Shown: piece by piece, positions 1 through 8,349 of the stretch | Layout: every line of letters starts with the position of its first letter | How positions within the stretch are numbered: the stretch's first letter is position 1 | DNA from: Mesorhizobium opportunistum WSM2075 | Lineage (GTDB): Bacteria; Pseudomonadota; Alphaproteobacteria; Rhizobiales; Rhizobiaceae | Length of the DNA stretch: 64,000 nucleotides | NCBI RefSeq assembly: GCF_000176035.2 | Contig: NC_015675.1 | Span: forward strand, 3,972,001 to 4,036,000 | Direction: 5' to 3' | Notes under the pieces: generated by a model | What the model saw: only the letters and a program-made list of their open reading frames with translations | Told to the model about the DNA's origin: nothing | Database searches by the model: none | Program-made: the position numbers and the translations under genes

Positions 1-638
1 TTTTCCATCACCGCTTCGCCATTGCCGATCGAAATACCGAGGCGAGCGAGTTCCTCGACACCCTCCGGATCGAGGTGGTCGACGGCGATGCGGTTGTTGC
101 CGCCGCCATGTTGCCTGACCAGGTCGGCGATGCCGGCGGCCCAGCGGCGAACCTTTTGCTCCGTGAGTTCGCCGCCATAGAGATAAATCCACGACACCGC
201 CGGCCGCACCTCGTCGACGACACCGGAATGGTCGGACAGATGCTCGCAGGAAAAATAGTCGAACAGCACCACAGGACCTTCGGTGGCAACGAAACAATGC
301 CGCGTCGGGTTGTGCGCGACCCATAGCTGCATGTTGGTCGAGTCGGTCGCATAGCGGATGTTGACCGGATCGTAGAGCAGGGCGCCGGCATAGCCACGGC
401 GCTTCAACTCGGCGCGGGTGCGTTCCAGCCGGTATTGGCGCATCGCCGGCAGGTCTGGCGCGGCAATGCCTGCCGCTGCCCATTCAGCCTCTGCCTGGGC
501 GCCATAGCCCAGCAGATGCTGGTTGAGTGAAGCCGCCTTCTGGCGGGAGGCGTCGCGCAGGGCCTCGATCAAGCCCGGCTCGAAGGGCATGATCTTACGG
601 TGGCGGCCGAAGCCGCCTCTTGGCCCCGCGCTGTCCAT
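1..638 (-). CDS. M24 family (creatinase/DddP-like) protein, C-terminus beyond window
   Basis: The frame is open from an ATG at 638 to the window edge, giving about 212 residues of N-terminal sequence. It reads as the non-catalytic creatinase-type N-domain of M24 metallopeptidases. The stretch DPVNIRYATDSTNMQLW (about residue 91) closely resembles, from memory, the same region of DddP, an M24-family DMSP lyase, so a C-S lyase or a betaine/creatine-type hydrolase is more likely than a plain Xaa-Pro aminopeptidase. The metal ligands lie in the C-terminal half and cannot be seen. A GAGG box lies about 8 nt before the ATG. The gene starts 9 nt after the dimethylglycine dehydrogenase-like gene, so the two are very probably co-transcribed. 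Family is fairly sure; substrate is inference. Confidence 0.8.
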   Translation of the reverse strand, partial: MDSAGPRGGFGRHRKIMPFEPGLIEALRDASRQKAASLNQHLLGYGAQAEAEWAAAGIAAPDLPAMRQYRLERTRAELKRRGYAGALLYDPVNIRYATDSTNMQLWVAHNPTRHCFVATEGPVVLFDYFSCEHLSDHSGVVDEVRPAVSWIYLYGGELTEQKVRRWAAGIADLVRQHGGGNNRIAVDHLDPEGVEELARLGISIGNGEAVME

Positions 639-647
639 GGTCGAACC

Positions 648-3230
648 TCAGCTCCGCATCTTCTCGCCGCTCGGGTCGAACGGCGCCTCGACATTGATGC
701 GCGCCGGCCGGCGGTGTCCGAGGATCTCGATCTCGAACAGCCCGGCGCTTTCGTCCTCGGCAAGGGCTGCCGGCACATAGCCTTGCGCCATCGACTTCTG
801 GACATAGTGGGCATAGCCGCCCGACGTCACCCAGCCGACCACGCGCCAGTCGCCATCGACAATGCCGCGCACGGCGGAAGCGCCTTCCGCGGCCTTGGAG
901 CCACGCACTTCCTTGCCCTTGTCGTCGAAGCGCGGCGCGCCGTAGCCGTGCGGCTTTTCCACCGTGCCAAAATCCTTGCTGACCTTGGCCCAGATCGGCT
1001 CGTCGCCCATCACGTCGGCATCGGCGGCATCGACGATGAAGGAGACACGGCGCAGCTTCGGTCCTTCCGCCTGTTCCTTGGCGGCGGCCTCGCGGCCGAT
1101 GAAGTCGTTCTTCTCCAGCTTGATGAAGCGGTCCATCGAACCTTCGAACGGCCCGTAGATCGGGCGCAGTTCGCGGAACCAGGTCGGGAAGTTCTTTTCG
1201 AGGCGCATGGAAAGCAGGGCGCGCATGCCGAAATCGACCAGGCCAAATTCCTCGCCGGCGTCCTTGATCGCCTTATAGACCAGCCGCTCATAGGCCGGCG
1301 CCATCCATATCTCGTAGCCGAGATCGCCGGTGTAGGTGATGCGGTTGACCATGCAGGGCGCGCCGCCGACCGCCATCTCGCGGAAATCCATGAAGCGGAA
1401 GGCTTTGGTCGAGATGTCGACATCGACCAGCTTCTGCAGCAAGTCGCGGGATTTTGGCCCGGCGATCGACAGGCCGACCAGCGTCTGGTCGAAGCGGTGT
1501 ATCCGCACCTCTGACCCCCTTGGGCCATCTTTCGGCAGGTGCTTCTCGAACCAGCGCATGTGGTATTTCTGCGCGGCCGACGAGCCCCAGATCATGAAGC
1601 GGTCTTCACCCGCCTTGGCGATGGTGAAGTCGCCGATCAGCTTGCCGAATTCGTTGATCATCGGGGTGAGCACGATGCGGCCGGTTTTCGGCATGCGGTT
1701 GGTCATCAGCCGGTTGAGGAATTCTTCCGCGCCCGGGCCCGAAACTTCGTATTTAGCGAAATTGGCGATCTCGGTGACGCCGACGCGCTCACGCGTGGCG
1801 CGCACTTCCTCGCCGATCGGACCGAAATCGTTGGAGCGGTGGAAGGAAACGATATCCTTGGGCTCCTTGCCTTTCGGTGCGAACCAGAGCGGCGTTTCCA
1901 GACCCCAGCTATCGCCCATGACGGCGTTGTTGGCCAGCATCGTGTCGTAGAGCGGCGTCGTCTGCGCCGGGCGCGCCGCCGGCAATTCCTCATTGGGGAA
2001 GCGGATGGAGAAGCGGCGAGAATAGTTTTCGCGCACCTTGGCGTTGGTGTAGCGCAGGCCGGCCCACTCGCCGAAGCGGGCGACATCCATGCCCCAGACA
2101 TCGAAGCCGGGATCGCCATGGACCATCCAGTTCGACAGAGCGAGACCGACGCCGCCACCCTGGCTGAAGCCGGCCATGACGGCGCAGGCGCACCAGAAAT
2201 TGGTCAGGCCCTGCACCGGACCGACCAGCGGGTTGCCGTCGAGCGCGAAGGTGAAGGGGCCGTTGATGATCTGTTTGATGCCGGCCTTTTCGATGCCGGG
2301 GAAATGCTTGAAGCCGATCTCCAGCGACGGTGCGATGCGGTCGAGATCGGGCGGCAGCAGTTCATGGCCGAAATCCCAGGGCGTGTTGACCGGCGACCAC
2401 GGCTTGCAGGCCTTCTCGTAGGTGCCGAGCAGGATCCCGTTGCGTTCCTGGCGCGTGTAGATCTCGCCCTTGAAGTCGAGCACGCCGATCATTTCGCGGC
2501 CGGTCGACTTGTTGAATTCCTCGACCTCGGGCATCGGCTCGGTGAGCAGGTACATGTGTTCCATGGCCAGAACCGGCAGTTCGACACCGACCATGCGGCC
2601 GATCTCGCGTGCCCACAGGCCGCCGCAGTTGACGACATGCTCGGCGTGGACCGTGCCCTGTTCGGTGACGACGTTCCAGGTGCCGTCGGGCTGCTGCGTC
2701 AGGTCGACGACGCGGTTGCGCAGCACGATCTCCGCGCCGAGCTTCTTGGCCGCCTTGGAATAGGCGATCGTCGTGCCCGACGGATCGAGATGGCCTTCGA
2801 CCGGATCCCACATGGCGCCGACGAAGTTGGTCTCGTCCATCAGCGGGAACATCGCCTTGGCTTCGGACGGGGTGATCAGCTCGGTGTCCATGCCGAGATA
2901 ACGGCCCTTGGCGTGGGCCAGGCGCAGGAAATCCATGCGCTCGGGCGTGTCGGCCATCATCACGCCGCCGGTCAGGTGCAGCGAGCAGGATTGGCCGGAT
3001 ATTTCCTCGATCTCCTTGTAGAGCTGCACGGTGTAGGCCTGCAGCTTGGCCACGTTGGGGTCGCCGTTCAGCGTGTGGAAGCCGCCCGCCGCGTGCCAGG
3101 ACGAGCCGGAAGTTAGCTCCGAGCGCTCGATCAGCATGATGTCGGTCCAGCCGGCCTTGGCCAGATGGTAGAGAACCGAGCAGCCGACGACGCCGCCGCC
3201 GATGACAACCGCTTTTACATGGGATTTCAT
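648..3230 (-). CDS. FAD-dependent dimethylglycine/sarcosine dehydrogenase-like protein with C-terminal GcvT domain
   Basis: An 860-residue protein with the dimethylglycine dehydrogenase architecture. An N-terminal DAO-type Rossmann fold carries VVIGGGVVGC near residue 8. SSWHAAGGFH (about residue 44) is where family members attach FAD covalently through histidine. The C-terminal half is a GcvT-like folate-binding aminomethyltransferase region. Expected role: oxidative N-demethylation of dimethylglycine, sarcosine or a related methylated amine in the cytosol, passing the methyl group to tetrahydrofolate. Its ATG overlaps the stop of the DUF559 gene (ATGA), and an MttB-family methyltransferase lies upstream, which fits glycine betaine or methylamine breakdown. 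The exact substrate is not settled by sequence. Confidence 0.88.
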   Translation of the reverse strand: MKSHVKAVVIGGGVVGCSVLYHLAKAGWTDIMLIERSELTSGSSWHAAGGFHTLNGDPNVAKLQAYTVQLYKEIEEISGQSCSLHLTGGVMMADTPERMDFLRLAHAKGRYLGMDTELITPSEAKAMFPLMDETNFVGAMWDPVEGHLDPSGTTIAYSKAAKKLGAEIVLRNRVVDLTQQPDGTWNVVTEQGTVHAEHVVNCGGLWAREIGRMVGVELPVLAMEHMYLLTEPMPEVEEFNKSTGREMIGVLDFKGEIYTRQERNGILLGTYEKACKPWSPVNTPWDFGHELLPPDLDRIAPSLEIGFKHFPGIEKAGIKQIINGPFTFALDGNPLVGPVQGLTNFWCACAVMAGFSQGGGVGLALSNWMVHGDPGFDVWGMDVARFGEWAGLRYTNAKVRENYSRRFSIRFPNEELPAARPAQTTPLYDTMLANNAVMGDSWGLETPLWFAPKGKEPKDIVSFHRSNDFGPIGEEVRATRERVGVTEIANFAKYEVSGPGAEEFLNRLMTNRMPKTGRIVLTPMINEFGKLIGDFTIAKAGEDRFMIWGSSAAQKYHMRWFEKHLPKDGPRGSEVRIHRFDQTLVGLSIAGPKSRDLLQKLVDVDISTKAFRFMDFREMAVGGAPCMVNRITYTGDLGYEIWMAPAYERLVYKAIKDAGEEFGLVDFGMRALLSMRLEKNFPTWFRELRPIYGPFEGSMDRFIKLEKNDFIGREAAAKEQAEGPKLRRVSFIVDAADADVMGDEPIWAKVSKDFGTVEKPHGYGAPRFDDKGKEVRGSKAAEGASAVRGIVDGDWRVVGWVTSGGYAHYVQKSMAQGYVPAALAEDESAGLFEIEILGHRRPARINVEAPFDPSGEKMRS

Positions 3231-3649
3231 GAAGATAGGTCCGTTTTTAGAGAGATTGAATCGAGTAAGCGCGGCGTGAGGACAAAGCGGAGGTCCGATA
3301 CAGCGACGTTTTCCGCCAGCCTGCCATCAAGCGCGGCAAGAATGGTTTCACAGACGGGAGTACGATGTTTCAGGACGTCGTGGCTCCAGACACGCAAGAT
3401 CGAATAGCCTTCGGCGCGCATGAAATCGTCGCGGCGGCGGTCAGAGGAACTGTCTGCGTGTTGTGAGCCGTCGATCTCGACGACGAGCCATTTTTCGCGG
3501 CAAGCGAAATCGGCGAAGAAAGGGCCGATGGAGAATTGGCGGGTGAAACGATAGCCCCCAAGCTTGCGGGCTTTCAGTTCGAGCCAGAGCAATGCTTCAG
3601 CCTGATTGCCGCCTTGCCTCAGCTTTCGCGCGCGTTGAGTGGTGCCCAT
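3227..3649 (-). CDS. DUF559 endonuclease-fold protein
   Basis: From the ATG at 3649 this is 140 residues. The core matches the DUF559 family (VSR/PD-(D/E)XK nuclease-like fold): LLWLELKARKLGGYRF, then FFADFACREKWLVVEIDG with an acidic-rich end followed by SQH, and a C-terminal SILRVWSHDVL. Substrate is unknown; such proteins are common singletons in rhizobial genomes. The frame stays open upstream to 4087 (286 codons), but that part is a translation of two tandem intergenic repeats and looks non-native, so I chose the internal start at the head of the recognisable domain. The stop overlaps the next gene (ATGA). It sits inside an otherwise metabolic transcription unit, suggesting insertion. 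Confidence 0.75.
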   Translation of the reverse strand: MGTTQRARKLRQGGNQAEALLWLELKARKLGGYRFTRQFSIGPFFADFACREKWLVVEIDGSQHADSSSDRRRDDFMRAEGYSILRVWSHDVLKHRTPVCETILAALDGRLAENVAVSDLRFVLTPRLLDSISLKTDLSS

Positions 3650-4080
3650 CTTGCGGCGGCTGCGGGTTTCACGGGCGGCTTCCCCCGCTCCGTCTCGGCT
3701 TCGCGGCGCCACCTCTCCCCCCTCCGGAGGGAGAGGAAGGGAGCCAGCCGGCATAAGCTCGCGCCTTTCCTCTACCCCGTCGATCGGGGGAGAGGTGTCG
3801 AGCGAAGCTCGACGGAGTGGGGGTCGACCGTTCATCAGATCCGCTTGATTGCCTGACTGCCTAAGCTCTCGCGCGCGTTGAGCGGTGCCCGTCTTGCGGC
3901 GGCTGGGCGCTTCGTCAACGGCTTCCCCCACTCCGTCTCGGCTTCGCCGAGCCACCTCTCCCCCCTCCGGAGGGAGAGGAAAGGTGCCAGGCTGCATAAG
4001 CTCGCGCCCTTCCTCTCCCCCGTCGATCGGGGGAGAGGTGTCGAGCGGAGCTCGACGGAGTGAGGGTCGACCGTTCATCA
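3599..4080. repeat. Two tandem copies of a ~244-bp unit containing a rhizobial palindromic repeat and a DUF559 5' fragment
   Basis: Two adjacent, nearly identical units (about 3599-3843 and 3844-4080) each hold the start of the DUF559 coding sequence followed by a mosaic with two hairpins (arms CTCCCTCCGGAGGGAG-like and CCCCGTCGATCGGGG-like) and a flank ending GGTCGACCGTTCATCA. The second copy differs at scattered positions (for example GCCCATCTTG against GCCCGTCTTG), so the duplication is not brand new. Such elements are dispersed in Mesorhizobium intergenic regions. Confidence 0.85.
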
Positions 4081-4090
4081 ACGACATTGA

Positions 4091-5668
4091 TCAGAAATCG
4101 GTCGGCGCACCGCCCTCGGAGCGGCGCTTTTCGACGAAGGCGTTGAGTTCTTCACGGATCGCCGGGTCCATGTAGGGATCTTCGTAGGATGCCAGCCGTT
4201 CCTTCCAGACCTTGTTGGCCTTTTCCAATGCCGTCGGCGATCCGGCTTCCGCCCAGGTCTCGAAGTTGCGCCAGTCGGAGAGAATTGGCGAATAGAAGGC
4301 AGTCTTGTAGCGGTCCTGCGTGTGCTGGGTGCCGAAGAAATGGCCGCCGGGTCCAACAGACTGGATGGCGTCGAAGCCGAGCGCTTCATCGGACAGGTCG
4401 AGCGGGGTCAGGAACTCCGCCACCATCTGCAACAGGTCGATGTCGAGAATGGTCTTCTCGTAGGAGCAGCGCAGGCCGCCTTCGAGCCAGCCGGCGCCGT
4501 GCATCATCAGATTGCCGCCGCCCTGGATGGCGCCCCACAGCGAGAACACGCTTTCATAGGCCGCCTGCGCGTCGACCGTGTTGGCCGCGCATGTATTGGA
4601 GGTGCGGTAGGGGATGTTGTAGCGGCGGGCAAGCTGGCCGCCGACCAATTGCGCCTTCATGTATTCGGGCGTGCCGAAGGCTGGCGAGCCGGACTTCATG
4701 TCGACATTCGAGGTGAAACCGCCATAGCCGACAGGCGCGCCTTTGCGCACCATCTGGGCAAAGGCGATGCCGGACAGCGCCTCGGCATTCTGTTGCACCA
4801 GCGCGCCGGCGATGGTGACGGGCGCCATTGCGCCCGACAGGGTGAAGGGCGTGACGACGACGACCTGGCCCTTGCTCGACATCTGGATGATCCCTTCCAT
4901 CATCGGCACGTCGAGCTTGAGCGGCGAGTTGGTGTTGATGATGGTAAAGACCGATGGCTCCTCCAGCATCTGCTCATGGCTGATGCCGCGGGCGATGCGG
5001 GCGATCTCGATGCCGTCGACGTTGCGCTCCTTGCCGAGCGAATAGATGTGAAACACCTTGTCGGTCAGCGTGGCGAGGTCGCGTATGCATTCGAGGTGGC
5101 GGACCGACGGGTGGATGTCGGTCGGCTCGACCGGATAGCCGCCGGTGCAGTTCAGAATGTTGTGCATCTGCGCCAAGCGCAGGAAATTGCGGTAGTCAGC
5201 CTGATTGCCAGGGCGACGGCCGCGATCGATGTCGGAGCAGTTCGGCGCCGACGCCATCATCGACAGGATCACATTGTTGCCGCCGAAGCGGAGATTGTGC
5301 GCGGGATTGCGCGCATGCATGGTGAATTCAGACGGGCAGTGCGACACCAATTCGAGGATCATGTCGCTGTCGAAGCGCACCCGCTCGGTGCCTTCGCGCA
5401 CATCCGCGCCATGCGCCTTCATGATGCGGCGGGCCTCGTCATGCAGCACGTCGACGCCGATTTCCCTGAGCACGCGCAAGGAGGCGAGGTGGATCGATTC
5501 CAGCTCGTCGTCCGAAACCAGCCTGGTCGGCGCCAGAGGGTTTTTCAGTTGGCGGAAAGGCGGCTGCTCGAACGCGGCCGAGCCTCCGGCGCGCTTTCCG
5601 GCGCGGCCGCCACGGCGGGCACGGTCGGGTGCCAAAGCCGGTTCTGCAGATTGTAGGGCGGCGGTCAT
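4091..5668 (-). CDS. Trimethylamine methyltransferase (MttB) family protein, non-pyrrolysine type
   Basis: A 525-residue full-length MttB-superfamily protein. The reading frame has no internal amber codon, so this is the non-pyrrolysine type. That group includes enzymes acting on glycine betaine and other quaternary amines and passing a methyl group to a corrinoid protein. No corrinoid protein gene is adjacent, so the methyl acceptor is unknown. The protein begins with an Arg/Gly/Ala-rich segment before the conserved core (SDDELESIHLASLRVLREIG). A GAGGA box lies 6 nt before the ATG. It heads a minus-strand run ending in the dimethylglycine dehydrogenase-like and M24 genes, so quaternary-amine catabolism is the likely theme. 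It diverges from the MFS pair. Confidence 0.85.
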   Translation of the reverse strand: MTAALQSAEPALAPDRARRGGRAGKRAGGSAAFEQPPFRQLKNPLAPTRLVSDDELESIHLASLRVLREIGVDVLHDEARRIMKAHGADVREGTERVRFDSDMILELVSHCPSEFTMHARNPAHNLRFGGNNVILSMMASAPNCSDIDRGRRPGNQADYRNFLRLAQMHNILNCTGGYPVEPTDIHPSVRHLECIRDLATLTDKVFHIYSLGKERNVDGIEIARIARGISHEQMLEEPSVFTIINTNSPLKLDVPMMEGIIQMSSKGQVVVVTPFTLSGAMAPVTIAGALVQQNAEALSGIAFAQMVRKGAPVGYGGFTSNVDMKSGSPAFGTPEYMKAQLVGGQLARRYNIPYRTSNTCAANTVDAQAAYESVFSLWGAIQGGGNLMMHGAGWLEGGLRCSYEKTILDIDLLQMVAEFLTPLDLSDEALGFDAIQSVGPGGHFFGTQHTQDRYKTAFYSPILSDWRNFETWAEAGSPTALEKANKVWKERLASYEDPYMDPAIREELNAFVEKRRSEGGAPTDF

Positions 5669-5911
5669 GATGGTCCTCGTAGGATGCGATAGCGGGCGGC
5701 ATAATGGACCGGCGGCCCGCCGACCATTGCGGAGGCGGCGACCACTAGGGCGAGGGAAGCGACATGACCGGACGGCAGCGGCGTGGCCGCGACATCGCCT
5801 CGATTATTCGACCATTGGCGCAAGCGGAATTCCCTTGCCGGCCCTTTCTTTCCCCCGGCCGAACCAGTAGCTGGTGACGCTTGCCGGCCCGGGACGCCAG
5901 CCGGCATCCAC

Positions 5912-7105
5912 ATGGATAATGACATGGTCGCAACCAGCACGAGCGAGGTCGAAGCGGGGACGCAGTGGGCAGCGCTCGCCGGCGTCACCGCAGCGCTTGC
6001 CATGTTCGGCGCCGCGCAGGGGCTGAGCTCGCCGCTGTTCACGCTCCTGATGCAGAAGCAGGGCATGTCGCCCGGGTTGATCGGCCTGTCGGCGGCGATG
6101 ATGCCGCTCGGTCTGATCCTGTCGGCTTCCTTCGTGCCGGCGGCGGTGCGGCTGGTCGGGGCGCGCAACCTTGCGGTCGGCTGTTCGCTGATCGGCGCGC
6201 TGTGCTTCCTGGGCGTCGGCTATCTGCAGAATTGGGTGGCCTGGTATGTCATCCGGTTCATCATCGGCGTGGTCATCAATCCGCTCTACATCCTTGGCGA
6301 GGTCTGGGCGCTGTCGCTGGCGGCGCCATCGCGGCGAGGCCGGGTCATGGGCGTGTTCAACACGCTGATGGGCGCCGGCTATGCGGCCGGGCCCTTCACC
6401 TTGACCCTGGTCGGTACGTCGGGCTGGGCTCCCTTCAGCGTCGGCATCGGCGGCTTCGTGCTTTGCGCGGTCATTCTGCGTCTTGTCTCGTCGAGGCTCA
6501 CCGGTTTCGAAGATGACGGCCAGCCCGCCGGCAGTTTTCTCAGCTTCGCCCGCCTGGCGCCGGCTCTGCTGCTGGCCGTGCTGGTCTCGGCCGCCGTCCA
6601 GCAAAGCACCTATGCGCTGGTCCCGGTCTTCGGCGCTGGTTATGGCCTGCCGGAAGCGGTGCTCGCCGCGCTGGTCATGGCGCTTTCCCTCGGCAATATC
6701 CTGCTGCAGATCCCGCTTGGCCTGCTGGCGGAGCGTTTCGGCGGCCGCCCCATGATCCTGGCCTGCGCGATGGCGACCACCGTCTGCGCGGTTCTGCTGC
6801 CGCTGCTGATCATGACGCCGCTTGTCTGGGGCGTGCTGCTGGTCATGGGCGCGGTCGGCTACGGCGTCTACACGATGGCGCTGGTCGAACTCGGCAGCCG
6901 GTTCAGGGGCACGCTGCTGGTCACCGGCAATGCGGCCTTCGCCTTGCTGTGGGGCGTTGGCGGTATTGTCGGCCCGCCGAGCGCCGGCCTGCTCATGCAG
7001 GGCATCGGCCCGCTCGGCCTGCCGATCGTGATCATCGGCCTCGACGCCTTGCTGGTGATCTTTGCACTCTATCGCTCGTCGGTCCGCCGGAGCGGGCAGA
7101 CATGA
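5912..7105 (+). CDS. MFS transporter, YcaD-like (copy 1 of tandem pair)
   Basis: A 397-residue integral membrane protein with about 12 hydrophobic segments, typical of the major facilitator superfamily. The segment VIRFIIGVVINPLYILGE followed by RRGRVMGVFNTL corresponds to the TM4-TM5 region of YcaD-type transporters. The frame is open from 5783, but the earlier 43 residues are not membrane-like; I start at MDNDMV, just before the first helix. It overlaps the following paralogue by ATGA, so the two are translationally coupled. Substrate is unknown; nearby methylated-amine genes are divergent and may be unrelated. Confidence 0.85.
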   Translation: MDNDMVATSTSEVEAGTQWAALAGVTAALAMFGAAQGLSSPLFTLLMQKQGMSPGLIGLSAAMMPLGLILSASFVPAAVRLVGARNLAVGCSLIGALCFLGVGYLQNWVAWYVIRFIIGVVINPLYILGEVWALSLAAPSRRGRVMGVFNTLMGAGYAAGPFTLTLVGTSGWAPFSVGIGGFVLCAVILRLVSSRLTGFEDDGQPAGSFLSFARLAPALLLAVLVSAAVQQSTYALVPVFGAGYGLPEAVLAALVMALSLGNILLQIPLGLLAERFGGRPMILACAMATTVCAVLLPLLIMTPLVWGVLLVMGAVGYGVYTMALVELGSRFRGTLLVTGNAAFALLWGVGGIVGPPSAGLLMQGIGPLGLPIVIIGLDALLVIFALYRSSVRRSGQT

Positions 7106-8265
7106 TCGCGGCCAGCCCCGGCAACGGCGAGACAGGGATGCAATGGGCCGCGATCACCGGCGTGATCGCGACCGTCTCGGTGTTCGCCATCGCGCAGGGG
7201 CTGTCCTATCCGCTGTTGAGCTTCATCCTGCAGCGGCAGGGCGTCTCGCCGGCGATGATCGGACTGTCGGCTGCCATGACGCCGATCGGCTTCATCGTCT
7301 CGTCGCCGCTCATTCCGGCGCTGGCACGCCGGTTCGGAGCAGGGCGCACGGCGCTCACCTGTGCGGCACTTTCGGCCGTGGTGCTGGCGCTGATCGGCTG
7401 GACGCAGAATGTCTACCTGTGGTTCCCGCTGCGTTTCCTGATCGGCGTCGTGACCAATCCGCTCTATGTTTTAAGCGAAATCTGGGTGATCGCGCTGGCG
7501 CCGCCGGCCCGGCGCGGCCGCATCATGGGCATCTATTCGACGATCATTTCGGCAGGCTTCGCGGCCGGTCCACTCTGCCTGCTTGCCGTGGGCACGCTGG
7601 GCTGGCCACCGTTTCTCGTCGGCATCTGCGCCTTCGTGCTGTGCGGCATCTGCCTGGCATCCGTGCTGCCGCGCCTGCCAAAGGTGGACGAGGCCGGGCA
7701 CCAGGTTTCCGTTCTTGGCTTCGTGCCACTGGCCTGGCTGCTTTTGTTTGCGGTCATCGTGGCCGCCGGTTTCGAACAGGGCGCGCTGGCCTTGCTGCCG
7801 GTTTACGGCACGCATTACGGCATCGCCGAAGCCCGGATGTCGGCGTTGCTCACGGTGATGATTGCCGGCAACATCGCCATGCAGATGCCGCTCGGCCTGC
7901 TGGCGGAAAGGCTGACGGCGCGGTTCGTGCGGCTGGTCTGCATAAGCGCTACGGCGCTCGGATGCGCGCTGTTGCCTTTTCTCATCGAGACACCGCTGAT
8001 CTGGCCGATGATCTTCATCTGGGGCGCGGTTTCGTACGGCATCTACACGATGTCGATCATCGAACTCGGCGAACGCTTCACCGGTTCGACACTGGTCGCC
8101 GGCAATGCCGCCTTTTCGCTGATGTGGGGTGTCGGCGGCATCGCCGTGCCGCCGGTGGCGGGAAGCGTCATGGATGTGCTGGGCGCGGGCGGCCTGCCGC
8201 TCACGCTTGGCCTGCTGTGCCTGGCGCTGGCGGTTGCGAGCCTCGCTGGTCGCGGGAAAGCCTGA
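7102..8265 (+). CDS. MFS transporter, YcaD-like (copy 2 of tandem pair)
   Basis: A 387-residue MFS protein clearly paralogous to its upstream neighbour: both share the opening pattern QWAA-(L/I)-(A/T)GV, AQGLS-P, and the MIGLSAAM block, and both have matching RRGR-(V/I)-MG after TM4. Start ATG overlaps the previous stop. The pair probably arose by tandem duplication and has diverged substantially, so the two may form a heterodimer or carry different cargoes. I do not recognise a substrate-specific motif. Confidence 0.85.
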   Translation: MIAASPGNGETGMQWAAITGVIATVSVFAIAQGLSYPLLSFILQRQGVSPAMIGLSAAMTPIGFIVSSPLIPALARRFGAGRTALTCAALSAVVLALIGWTQNVYLWFPLRFLIGVVTNPLYVLSEIWVIALAPPARRGRIMGIYSTIISAGFAAGPLCLLAVGTLGWPPFLVGICAFVLCGICLASVLPRLPKVDEAGHQVSVLGFVPLAWLLLFAVIVAAGFEQGALALLPVYGTHYGIAEARMSALLTVMIAGNIAMQMPLGLLAERLTARFVRLVCISATALGCALLPFLIETPLIWPMIFIWGAVSYGIYTMSIIELGERFTGSTLVAGNAAFSLMWGVGGIAVPPVAGSVMDVLGAGGLPLTLGLLCLALAVASLAGRGKA

Positions 8266-8349
8266 ATCCTCGGCGTCGATGCCGCAGCTATTGAATATCG
8301 GACAAGGCATGTCGATGTTGCATGCCGAAGCATGACTATCGGAGATTCC

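Noticed and set aside
1539..3116. 525-codon plus-strand frame opposite the dimethylglycine dehydrogenase-like gene
   Set aside because: Arg/His/Gly/Asp-rich shadow typical of high-GC antisense frames; the minus-strand frame has clear domain content.
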